Assembly (NCBI RefSeq): GCF_000379685.1
Contig: NZ_KB903249.1
Coordinates: 228,795-292,794, forward strand
Direction: 5' to 3'
Origin: Catelliglobosispora koreensis DSM 44566
GTDB lineage: Bacteria; Actinomycetota; Actinomycetes; Mycobacteriales; Micromonosporaceae
Length of the DNA: 64,000 bases
The notes below the pieces were generated by a model. It did no database searches. It was given only the letters and a program-made list of their open reading frames with translations, and was not told where the DNA came from. The translations under genes were made by a program, and so were the position numbers. Shown piece by piece: positions 52,019 through 59,633 of this stretch. Position 1 is the first letter of the stretch; each line of letters opens with the position of its first letter.

Positions 52019-52036
52019 TCCGTTAGGATCCGCGAC

Positions 52037-52621
52037 GTGGAAACGATCACCGCGGGGGAGTTGGAGCTGGCCTGGGCCATCGAGCCCACGGCATGTGTTG
52101 CCGTACCAAACGGTGTCCGGGTGACGGCGGCCGGCGGATCCGACATCTTCATCAGCCCCATGGGCGTCGTGTCCAAAACCGACGCCGCCCGTGCGCTAGC
52201 GCCCGTTCCGGCGGGCGATTGGCAGCTCAAGGCCCGCGTTAAGGTCGGCTTCAAAGACTCGTGGGACGCGGGCGCGCTGTTCATCTGGATCAATGAAAGT
52301 CATTGGGCGAAGCTGAATTTCGAGCGGTCCACCGACGGTGTGCCCACGGTTTTCTCCGTCGTCACGCGCGGCACGTCCGATGACGCTGTCGGGTGGGCGA
52401 TCGCGAGCGAATGGCTGTGGCTGCGCATCAGTTTTGTCAGCGGTGCCTTCGTTTTCCACGTGTGTTCCGATGGGCTCTCATGGCAATTGGTGCGCCAGTT
52501 CACGCTCGAAGGCGAAGGCCCCGTTCTCGCCGGCATCGAAGTGCAATCGCCGGCGGGCGACGGCTGCGACGTCACCTTCGAGCACTTAACCTTTACCCGC
52601 ACCGCTTTGGAGAAGCTCTAG
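52037..52621 (+). CDS. DUF1349 concanavalin-like protein
   Basis: 194 residues from GTG 52037, preceded by TTAGGA; an upstream GTG at 52001 lies inside the esterase terminator and is less likely. Beta-sandwich features of DUF1349 (lectin/glucanase fold): WDAGALFIWINESHWAKLNFE, PTVFSVVTRGTSDDAVGW and VFHVCSDGLSW. Function unknown; possibly binds carbohydrates. Converges on the aldehyde dehydrogenase gene (4-base overlap). Confidence 0.72.
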   Translation: METITAGELELAWAIEPTACVAVPNGVRVTAAGGSDIFISPMGVVSKTDAARALAPVPAGDWQLKARVKVGFKDSWDAGALFIWINESHWAKLNFERSTDGVPTVFSVVTRGTSDDAVGWAIASEWLWLRISFVSGAFVFHVCSDGLSWQLVRQFTLEGEGPVLAGIEVQSPAGDGCDVTFEHLTFTRTALEKL

Positions 52622-54102
52622 ATCCGGAAGCCCAGGTCGGCGTCGACCACGGCGACCTCCATCTGTGCTTTCTGCAGCCGTCCGGAGTAGTCCCAGTTCA
52701 CCGCTTGCCACCGCGTGAACTGGTCCAGCACCCACATGCCCGACTGCCTGCTGCCGTTGCCCGATTTTCCGTTGCCACCAAAGGGAAGATGCGCCTCCGC
52801 GCCCGAGGTGGAATTGTTCACACTGACCATCCCAGCGCCAATCCCTTTACGGAACGCGAAAACCTCCTGCGGATCACGGGTGTAGATGGCGCTCGATAGC
52901 CCATAACCTGGCGCGTTCGCCAATTCAAGAGCCTCTTGCAACCGGGTGTACGCCGTGAGCCCGACCAAAGGCCCGAAAGTCTCGTTGTCGAAAAGCGCGT
53001 CGCCCGGCCTGACCCCGTCAACGATCACCGGGTGGTAGTAGAGCCCCTGTTGCGGGTCGCCCACGAAACCGTTGCGGTCGCTGACGATCCTCCCTATCTT
53101 GTGGCTGGGCCGGTGGTGGTCCTTTATCCAGCCCAGGTGCGACTCGTGGGAGTCAGCGAACTTCTGGTCGAGCAACGGTCCATAAAGGACAGCCTGTGTC
53201 GGGTCACCGATCACAGCATTGGCCACCGCGGCTTCAAACCGTTGCGTGAACACGTCTTTGACACTCTCGTGCACGATGACGGTGCCCAGCGACGTGCAGC
53301 GCTGGCCAGCCGTGCCGAAGCCGGCGAACAACGCGCCCTCGACCGCCAAGTCCAGGTCGGCCGATTCCGTTACCACCATGGGGTTCTTGCCGCCCAGTTC
53401 CAGACACGGCGTTTGCAGATGCCGTCCGCACAACTCACCGATCTTCCGGCCGACTTCGGTAGAGCCGGTGAAGCCCACCTTTTGCACGAGCCCTTTGTCG
53501 AGCGCCTGCGACAGTCCCGCGAACGTTTCCGGCCCGTCGGCGTGCACGAGATTCAAGACGCCTTCTGGCAGACCAGCTTTGACGAAAAGTTTGGTGAGCG
53601 CTTCGGCGCACGCTGCGGCGTAGAGCGCCGGTTTCCAGACGACGGTGTTTCCACACAGGAGCGCGGGGATGAGGTACCAGCTTGGCACCGCGACGGGGAA
53701 GTTGCCGGCGGTGATAATGAACGCTGTGCCAACAGGTTCCCGGAACGTGAACAGTTGCTTCGACGGCATCTCCGACGGCACGGTTTGGCCGTAAAGCCTT
53801 CTGCCCTCGCCGAGGAAGAACCGGCACGTGTCAACGATCTCCTGCACTTCGCCGCGGGCTTCCGTGAGCGGCTTGCCAATCTCCGTAGTGACCAGAGCGG
53901 CGAGCGTCTCGAAGTTCGCCTCCACCAGCGTGCCGATGTTGGCGATGATCTGCCCCCGCACCGGCGCCGGAACATCCGCCCACGCGCGCTGCTTCTCACT
54001 GGCCGTCTGGCACACCGCCACGATCGCGTCGACGTCCCCCAACCCAACCTCAGTAACAACTTCACTCAACCGGGCCGGGTTCGTGCTGGCATACGTCCGC
54101 AT
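52618..54102 (-). CDS. Aldehyde dehydrogenase (ALDH7/semialdehyde dehydrogenase-like)
   Basis: 494 residues. Catalytic Glu in CLELGGKNP and Cys in GTAGQRCTS; NAD-binding FTGSTEVGRKI; end motif NNSTSGAEAHLPFGG. The GTAGQRCTS pattern is that of ALDH7 (alpha-aminoadipic semialdehyde/piperideine-6-carboxylate dehydrogenase) and related enzymes. It oxidises a semialdehyde with NAD+, perhaps in lysine degradation; substrate unproven. Monocistronic; the region upstream (54103-54943) holds no gene. Confidence 0.83.
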   Translation of the reverse strand: MRTYASTNPARLSEVVTEVGLGDVDAIVAVCQTASEKQRAWADVPAPVRGQIIANIGTLVEANFETLAALVTTEIGKPLTEARGEVQEIVDTCRFFLGEGRRLYGQTVPSEMPSKQLFTFREPVGTAFIITAGNFPVAVPSWYLIPALLCGNTVVWKPALYAAACAEALTKLFVKAGLPEGVLNLVHADGPETFAGLSQALDKGLVQKVGFTGSTEVGRKIGELCGRHLQTPCLELGGKNPMVVTESADLDLAVEGALFAGFGTAGQRCTSLGTVIVHESVKDVFTQRFEAAVANAVIGDPTQAVLYGPLLDQKFADSHESHLGWIKDHHRPSHKIGRIVSDRNGFVGDPQQGLYYHPVIVDGVRPGDALFDNETFGPLVGLTAYTRLQEALELANAPGYGLSSAIYTRDPQEVFAFRKGIGAGMVSVNNSTSGAEAHLPFGGNGKSGNGSRQSGMWVLDQFTRWQAVNWDYSGRLQKAQMEVAVVDADLGFRI

Positions 54103-54332
54103 CCCCGCACCCTACTATTCCCCCTCCCGCGCCCTCACGCTCTCGCCACTTCCCCCCCGGGCCTCCCCGTTCCCTCGGCCTCCCGCTTCCGCGCCGGTAA
54201 CGCTGACCACGCTTCAATGCCTGCTCCCGGCCTCGCTTCCCTGCGTCTCCCGCTTTGTTCGATGGCCTGCTTCGCAAACGCCTGCGGCACCCCACCCCTT
54301 TGCTGCCTTTTGGGACTGCCGATCTTGAGGCG

Positions 54333-54396
54333 TGATCCACAGCCGGATAAGGGTGATCAACAGGTCATTTGATCACTCCTATTGGGCTGTGGATCA
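54333..54396. repeat. Nested palindrome B1 (GATC-containing)
   Basis: TGATCCACAGCC (54333-54344) pairs perfectly with GGCTGTGGATCA (54385-54396); inside lie GTGATCAA (54353-54360) and TTGATCAC (54369-54376), also perfect. Loop of 8 bases. Confidence 0.85.
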
Positions 54397-54469
54397 ACGT
54401 GAGTGATCGACTCTGCGGCTTGGTGGCTCGGTGGGTGCTCGCTTCATCGAGATCCACAGCCCAAAGACA

Positions 54470-54531
54470 GATCCACAGCCTTTGTGACGTGATCAACGCG
54501 GCTTTGGATCACGTCCCAAAGGCTGTGGATC
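54470..54531. repeat. Nested palindrome B2 (GATC-containing)
   Basis: GATCCACAGCCTTTG (54470-54484) pairs perfectly with CAAAGGCTGTGGATC (54517-54531). Inside is GACGTGATC (54486-54494) / GATCACGTC (54507-54515) with a 12-base loop, the same core as in element A. A further AGATCCACAGCCC lies at 54450-54462. Confidence 0.85.
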
Positions 54532-54943
54532 ACGTTTCGGGATGCCGATCAAGACTGAGTCAACAGAGAAGGGTCTAAAGACAGGAGGCGCAAGGCAAGG
54601 TTCGGCGGGGCTAGGCCAGTTGGGTCACTGCGTCGCCGGGTCGCCGCCGCCGCGGTCCACGCAATCGGGTGCAAGGCTGGGTCGAATGTGCATTGCCAGA
54701 GCCGGACGGGAGGCGAAAGCCGGGGCAAGCCCGGTTGGCAGGGCCGGTGCGGAAAGCGAGGGCAAGCACGGTGGGCAGGGTGGGCGCGGAAAGTAGACGG
54801 TGGGCAAGCGTGGAAGAGGGCGGCATTCGGAAAGGCGGAGGCCCGGCGCGTGCAGGCGGGCACGTGCCGGGCTTCCTGGTTGAGGCGGTGATTCGGGGGC
54901 CGAGACCGTGACTCGGTCGGAAACGACCGAGCCGGTCGACGGG

Positions 54944-55954
54944 TTATGCGGCGGTCGAGCTGGCCAAGGTGGCCGGTGTGGAAGAAGCCGCCGAAGGGGA
55001 AGCGGGAGAAGGGGAAGTGGCGGAAGCGGAAGGTGCGGCGGTGGCGGGGCTGGGGGTCCAGCGTCCAACCGCGACCAATGCCAGGCCAAGCACGCTCCAG
55101 AGGCCAAGCGCCAGAAGCGGTCCTGCCGATCCGGCCCAGCCGAAGTAGGCGGCCGAGCGGAGCAAGGTTGAGCCTGCGCCAATGGGCAGCCACTGGCCAA
55201 AGGAACCCCACGGCTGGGGGAGTAGCTCGGGAGCTGTGGCCACGGCACCTAACGCGTTGCCGATCAGGAAGACGGTCAAGGCTCCGATGCCGATGCCGCG
55301 TGGGCCGGCCACGGCTCCAAGTCCGGCGATGGCCGAGCTGATTGCCAACGCCAGCAAGGAGATAGCGGCCGCGCTGGAGAGGTAGGCCGACGGCAGTACC
55401 GACAGCCAGCCTTGCATGACGGCAGCGGACACGAGTCCGGTTAGGACGGAGAAGGTCAGCACTCCTGCCAGCCGGGCAGCCCGTGTCCGGATGAGGAAGA
55501 TCAGCAGTACCCCGATCGCCATGCTGGTCAGCGCAAGGGGGAAGAAGCCGCCAGCGAATCCGCTTCCGCGCGGGTCGCCGGACGTCAACGGGACGATGTC
55601 GGTCACGGGAACTGGCTTGCCACCGCCGAGCTGGGCTGCCGACTGGACGAGCAGTGACGACACGGCCGGGCTGGCAGCAGACGCCACGTGCAGCTGGAGG
55701 CCATTAGGACCGCCAATGAAGGCGGCATAAACCTCACGTGAGCGGATCGCTTCATCGGCCTCCTCGGCGGAGGCAACGGAAACCACCGAGAACTGACCGG
55801 TGGACGGCAGTTTGACCTGGCCAACCACGGCCACGGGCAGGTCACGGGGTGCGGTGTTAGCCGCGGGTCCCGCGAACAGGGGAACGAGCAGCGCCTGCAA
55901 GGCCACGAGGCCAGCGGCGACTCCGAGTGCCATGAGCAGGGTCTTGCGAGCCAT
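54944..55954 (-). CDS. ABC-2/YhgE-Pip-like membrane protein
   Basis: 336 residues. One N-terminal membrane segment (LLMALGVAAGLVALQALLVPLF), an extracytoplasmic domain (~30-135), then about five more segments to residue ~295, and an Ala/Ser/Pro-rich tail (~297-336). The layout of the YhgE/Pip and DUF3533 families (LPVAVVGQ; EVYAAFIGG). Such proteins are often exporters or envelope proteins under TetR control, as here: the divergent tetR shares the 100-base spacer with two 18-base operator copies. Confidence 0.72.
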   Translation of the reverse strand: MARKTLLMALGVAAGLVALQALLVPLFAGPAANTAPRDLPVAVVGQVKLPSTGQFSVVSVASAEEADEAIRSREVYAAFIGGPNGLQLHVASAASPAVSSLLVQSAAQLGGGKPVPVTDIVPLTSGDPRGSGFAGGFFPLALTSMAIGVLLIFLIRTRAARLAGVLTFSVLTGLVSAAVMQGWLSVLPSAYLSSAAAISLLALAISSAIAGLGAVAGPRGIGIGALTVFLIGNALGAVATAPELLPQPWGSFGQWLPIGAGSTLLRSAAYFGWAGSAGPLLALGLWSVLGLALVAVGRWTPSPATAAPSASATSPSPASPSAASSTPATLASSTAA

Positions 55955-55965
55955 CAGGACTCCCT

Positions 55966-55983
55966 AAAACGAATGTTCGTTCT
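55966..55983 (-). promoter_or_regulatory. TetR operator copy 1
   Basis: AAAACGAATGTTCGTTCT; differs by one base from the reverse complement of 56025-56042. Each contains an imperfect palindrome around AACGA..TCGTT. 12 bases before the membrane-protein start. Confidence 0.6.
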
Positions 55984-56024
55984 CTAATAACCAAGAGCAA
56001 AGCATGAACCGCGCTCATTCGTCA

Positions 56025-56042
56025 AGAACGAGCATTCGTTTT
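56025..56042 (+). promoter_or_regulatory. TetR operator copy 2
   Basis: AGAACGAGCATTCGTTTT, inverted relative to copy 1, 13 bases before the tetR start. The pair suggests control of both divergent genes, including tetR itself. Confidence 0.6.
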
Positions 56043-56054
56043 ACACTGAGACCC

Positions 56055-56624
56055 ATGCCACGCGTATCCGAAGAGCACCTAGCCGCCCGTCGCCGCCAAA
56101 TCCTGGACGCGGCTCGAACGTGCTTTCTGCGCGAGGGCTTCCACGCCACGACGATGCACCACGTGATAGCTGAAGCCGGTCTGTCCGTGGGCGCCGTCTA
56201 CCGGTACTTCAAAAGCAAGAACGAGATCGTCAAAGCCATCGCCGAGGAAGCGTTCATCGAAATCGATAAGAGAATGGGTGCCGCGTCCCAGCGTGAGCCC
56301 GCGATGTCGGTGCTGGAATTCGCCGAGCACGCGATCTCGTTCATCGACGCGCAGTCAGGCCCGCAGGGCGCTTTCCGCATGGCGCTGCCGGTCTGGGCTG
56401 AGGCGCTGCGCGATCCCGTGCTCGGAGAGTTCGTCAACGGCAAGTTCTCCAAGATGCGCGGTCATTTCATCCTCGCCGCGAAACGGGCTGGCGTAAGCAA
56501 TCCCGAAGCCGCCGGGACTGTCCTCTTTGGACTCATCCCGGCGTTTGGTGTCCAGCGACTGCTCACCGGGTACCCCGATAAAGAAACGTTCTTCGCTGGA
56601 ATCAAAGTGTTGATGGAAGGCTAG
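56055..56624 (+). CDS. TetR-family regulator of the divergent membrane protein
   Basis: 189 residues from ATG 56055 (MPRVSEEHLAARRRQILDAA); longer frames would cover the operators. HTH: FHATTMHHVIAEAGLSVGAVYRYF. The C-terminal domain is of the common ligand-binding type (AFRMALPVWAEALRDPVLGEF). Probably represses the YhgE/Pip-like gene and itself. Overlaps the convergent metallo-hydrolase by 4 bases. Confidence 0.88.
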   Translation: MPRVSEEHLAARRRQILDAARTCFLREGFHATTMHHVIAEAGLSVGAVYRYFKSKNEIVKAIAEEAFIEIDKRMGAASQREPAMSVLEFAEHAISFIDAQSGPQGAFRMALPVWAEALRDPVLGEFVNGKFSKMRGHFILAAKRAGVSNPEAAGTVLFGLIPAFGVQRLLTGYPDKETFFAGIKVLMEG

Positions 56625-57604
56625 GCGAGCGCCTGCCACCAGCCGTCGACTTCCACCGGATCGTTGGCGATCACGCGTTCGCCGGGTCGTGGCACCGCGA
56701 GCGTGATCTCACGTTCCTTTGCGGCGGACCAGATTTTGTCCACTGGTTCGCTCCATGAGTGCAGCGCGAGGTTGAAAGTGGCCCAGTGCACGGGAATCAG
56801 CAGTCCACCTTGGACATCGAGGTGTGTCGCGATCGCCTCATCGGGCATCATGTGAATGTCGGGCCAGTAGGGACTGTAGGCGCCGATCTGAATCAGCGTG
56901 ATGTCGAAAGGCCCGTGCTGCGAACCGATTTCGGCGAACCCGGGGAAGTAGCCGGTGTCGCCCGTGTAGAACACCTTGTGCCGCTGTCCCGCGATAACCC
57001 ATGAGCCCCAAAGCGTGCGGTCGCGTTTGAAGCCGCGTCCAGAGAAGTGGCGTGCCTCGGTGAGAATCAGCTCCACGCCGCCTAGCGAATAGCTTTGGTT
57101 CCAATCGAATTCAACAACGCGGTCAGCCGGGACTCCCCACACCCTCAGATGCGCACCCACGCCGCGCGGGACCAAGAAGACCGCTTTGCTGGTACTCGTT
57201 AGGCGAACCACCGTCGGCATGTCCAGATGGTCGTAGTGGTCGTGCGAGATGAGGATCGCGTCGAGTTCCGGGAGCTGTTCTATAGCGGTGGGCATCGGGT
57301 GCAGCCGCCGTGGCCCTGCCCACGAGAATGGCGAACACCGCAGGCTCCACACCGGATCGATGAGCACACGCTTGCCTTCGATCTCCACGAGCGCGGTCGC
57401 GTGGCCGAGCCAAACGACGTTGAGCCCCTGAGCGTCACCCCATGTGGGCGTCACGATCGGCACGGCTCCCGTGGGCTTGCGCTTCTCCTTGCCGAACAGG
57501 AGCTCGCGGAAGATCTTTGGGCCTGATCCACGCGGGATCACCGACGCGGGAGTCGTGTTCACGTAGACCTTGCTCCCAGGGCGAGCCCCGAACGCACGCA
57601 ACAT
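56621..57604 (-). CDS. MBL-fold metallo-hydrolase, NAPE-PLD/UlaG-like
   Basis: 327 residues. Zinc motif SHDHYDHLD, preceded by WLGHATALVEIEG and RVLIDPVWS, and followed by TGDTGYFPGF and IPVHWATFNLALH. This arrangement is that of N-acylphosphatidylethanolamine phospholipase D-like hydrolases (phosphodiester or lactone cleavage). No signal peptide. Substrate unknown. Confidence 0.86.
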   Translation of the reverse strand: MLRAFGARPGSKVYVNTTPASVIPRGSGPKIFRELLFGKEKRKPTGAVPIVTPTWGDAQGLNVVWLGHATALVEIEGKRVLIDPVWSLRCSPFSWAGPRRLHPMPTAIEQLPELDAILISHDHYDHLDMPTVVRLTSTSKAVFLVPRGVGAHLRVWGVPADRVVEFDWNQSYSLGGVELILTEARHFSGRGFKRDRTLWGSWVIAGQRHKVFYTGDTGYFPGFAEIGSQHGPFDITLIQIGAYSPYWPDIHMMPDEAIATHLDVQGGLLIPVHWATFNLALHSWSEPVDKIWSAAKEREITLAVPRPGERVIANDPVEVDGWWQALA

Positions 57605-57638
57605 ACTCCGAGACTATCTCTATGGCAGGATCGCTGCG

Positions 57639-58103
57639 ATGAGCACTGAACTGCCGAAGAAAGTCGTGGCGGCGGGCATGCTGTTCCACGATGAGCGGGG
57701 CCGGGCGCTTCTGGTCGAGCCGACCTACAAACCGCTGTGGGAGATTCCGGGCGGTGTCGTCGAGGCTCTTGAGTCTCCGAGCGCGGGTGCGCGACGGGAA
57801 GTCCTTGAAGAACTCGGTTTAGACATCACCCCTGGACGGCTGCTGGCTCTGGACTATTCGCCGCCCCGCGACGGCCGCAAGCAGGAAGTCCAGATCATCG
57901 TGTTCGACGGCGGGCGTCTGAGCGACGACCAGCTTAGGCGGATCAGGCTCCAGGAAGACGAGATCGCCAGCTATCGCTTCGTAGAGATCGCTGAGGCGGA
58001 AAGGCTTCTAGCGCCCATCCTCGCCCGCAGAGTCAAAGCATGCCTGGAAGCGCTGAAGACCGGGGAGACGCTCTACCTCGAAGACGGCATGCCCCTGCCT
58101 TAG
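57639..58103 (+). CDS. NUDIX hydrolase
   Basis: 154 residues from ATG 57639. NUDIX box GGVVEALESPSAGARREV continuing to EELGLD, with the REVxEEL metal-binding core intact. Hydrolyses a nucleoside diphosphate linked to another moiety; substrate not predictable. Monocistronic. Confidence 0.88.
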   Translation: MSTELPKKVVAAGMLFHDERGRALLVEPTYKPLWEIPGGVVEALESPSAGARREVLEELGLDITPGRLLALDYSPPRDGRKQEVQIIVFDGGRLSDDQLRRIRLQEDEIASYRFVEIAEAERLLAPILARRVKACLEALKTGETLYLEDGMPLP

Positions 58104-58205
58104 GCGGCGCGGCGAAGCGGCGACGCCATGCGGGAAACGATGCCCGGGGAAGCGACACGGCGAAGCGGCAAGCAATAAAGCGACACGGCTAGGGCGGGCA
58201 CGGGC
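58104..58205. repeat. Short degenerate repeats between NUDIX and methyltransferase genes
   Basis: About 100 gene-free bases with GCGACACGGC twice and GGCGAAGCGGC twice. No hairpin terminator seen. Confidence 0.45.
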
Positions 58206-59612
58206 TTAAGCGTCGACGGGGACGAGGAAGCCGCGGGAGACGAGCTGGGGCACCAGGGAAGCGGTGCTGGCAGACAGCGCGACAGGGTCGGCCTCGTGGG
58301 CGATGGCGGCCTTGGCGATCTGATCGCGCAACGGGACGGTGCCGTCGCACGCGCTGACCGCCGCGGCGACGACCGGGCTGACTTCCTGTGCCCAGCGCAA
58401 ACCCTCGGGCAGGGCTAAGACTTGGCGCGAGATGTGCCATTCACCGGGCGCGGTTAGCGTGGCGTCCTGGCGCAGGCGTAGCCCACCGGTGGCGGCGTAG
58501 CGCTGCGTCAGCAGCGCGTGCCGGTGCTCACGCAACCAGTCTTGCCTGGCGAACCAGGGCCGGATATGTGCCCCGAGCGAACCTTCGACGCGCTGGAACA
58601 TGGTGTCGCAGTGGACGACCGGATCATCGCGCCGGGACCGGCGCAGGCTGATCAAACCGGTGCCCACGGCACTGATCTGATGCAGTTCAAACCAGTCGAG
58701 CCAGGCTCCTTTACGGGTCTGATCGGTCCAGCCCTCTACATAGGACAGTGGCTCGGTCACCGACGTTTGCAGCGCCCACACGTCACAGCCCGTCGTGTGG
58801 ACCCAGCTGGCGATGCGCTCCTCCCAGGGCTGTCCGGCCACGTGCGCCCAGGTGCCGGCGAATTGCATGATGCCGCCATCGTCAAGCGACTCCGCCGCGA
58901 CGCGAGCCAGTTCCGCGCACATGCCGTCGCCTGGGCGGCCCCAATCGCGGTACAGGTTGGCTGACACGATGAGCCCAAACCTGCGCCCCGCGACGGGTGT
59001 CCCAAGGTCGCCGTGCTTGAGTTCCCAGTCGAACCCGTTGAGCGCACTCGTGGTCGCGGCGAACCTCAGCGCCCGGTGTGACAGGTCGGTGGCGGTCACC
59101 TGTCCCGTGTGCGTGGACAGGTGCAGCGATTGCACGCCCGACCCGCAGCCGAGATCGAGGGCGTCGCCGACACTCGCCCGCGTGACGGCGCTAGCCATGC
59201 TCAGGGCGGCCGGGTTGACGCCGCTCACCCGGTCTGTCGTCTGTGGACCGCGCGGAAAGTCAGCGGCCAGCCACCAGGACTCATAGGGCCTGACCTGCAC
59301 TTCGGCGCGTACGCCATCGGAGTCTTCGCGTAAGAATCCAGCCGTGATCGCTTCGCCAAGCGTGAGTGGCGCAAGAGCCTTGCTCACGTGCGCGGCCTGT
59401 TCCGTGCGCCCGAACCAGAGCACCCGGATGAGCGTGCTCAGCCTGCCCAGATCCACCGTGGCGCGCATCATCGCAGCGGTGTCGTTCTGCGACAGTGCCG
59501 CCGCGACCACCGAACCGAACCGGCGAGCGATCCCTTCCGTCGTGTACTCCGCCGCTTCCATAGCCGCCCGGAGTTTCTTGATCCCAGCCGAGTCCAACAG
59601 TGCCTTAGCCAC
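58206..59612 (-). CDS. Class I SAM methyltransferase-like protein lacking the NPPF motif
   Basis: 468 residues. An N-terminal helical domain precedes a Rossmann methyltransferase core with motif I DALDLGCGSGVQSLHLS, TATDLSHRAL and KHGDLGTP. Related actinobacterial HemK/N6A-type proteins have SNPPF after this; here the segment reads LIVSANLYRDWG, so the catalytic motif is gone. C-terminal ~150 residues form an extra domain. It may still bind SAM or use a different mechanism. No operon partner. Confidence 0.72.
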   Translation of the reverse strand: MAKALLDSAGIKKLRAAMEAAEYTTEGIARRFGSVVAAALSQNDTAAMMRATVDLGRLSTLIRVLWFGRTEQAAHVSKALAPLTLGEAITAGFLREDSDGVRAEVQVRPYESWWLAADFPRGPQTTDRVSGVNPAALSMASAVTRASVGDALDLGCGSGVQSLHLSTHTGQVTATDLSHRALRFAATTSALNGFDWELKHGDLGTPVAGRRFGLIVSANLYRDWGRPGDGMCAELARVAAESLDDGGIMQFAGTWAHVAGQPWEERIASWVHTTGCDVWALQTSVTEPLSYVEGWTDQTRKGAWLDWFELHQISAVGTGLISLRRSRRDDPVVHCDTMFQRVEGSLGAHIRPWFARQDWLREHRHALLTQRYAATGGLRLRQDATLTAPGEWHISRQVLALPEGLRWAQEVSPVVAAAVSACDGTVPLRDQIAKAAIAHEADPVALSASTASLVPQLVSRGFLVPVDA

Positions 59613-59633
59613 GCATAGTTAACGCGGCCCGGG

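Larger units (their letters stand above)
54103..54943. other. 841-base gene-free region with repeats
   Basis: No credible coding frame. 54103-54330 is a pyrimidine-rich stretch and would contain the aldehyde dehydrogenase promoter. 54333-54531 holds two nested palindromes. 54560-54900 is purine-rich with degenerate repeats of the GGCAAGC-CGG-GGGCAGGG-GCGGAAAG type (clearest at 54720-54800). Confidence 0.6.

Noticed and set aside
52936-54372. A 478-codon open frame on the plus strand
   Set aside because: Antisense to the aldehyde dehydrogenase, which has complete catalytic motifs.
43425-54531. The GATCCACA palindromes as a replication origin
   Set aside because: The boxes resemble DnaA sites at all but one position, but there is no dnaA, dnaN or AT-rich unwinding region in the window; kept only as a binding-site hypothesis.
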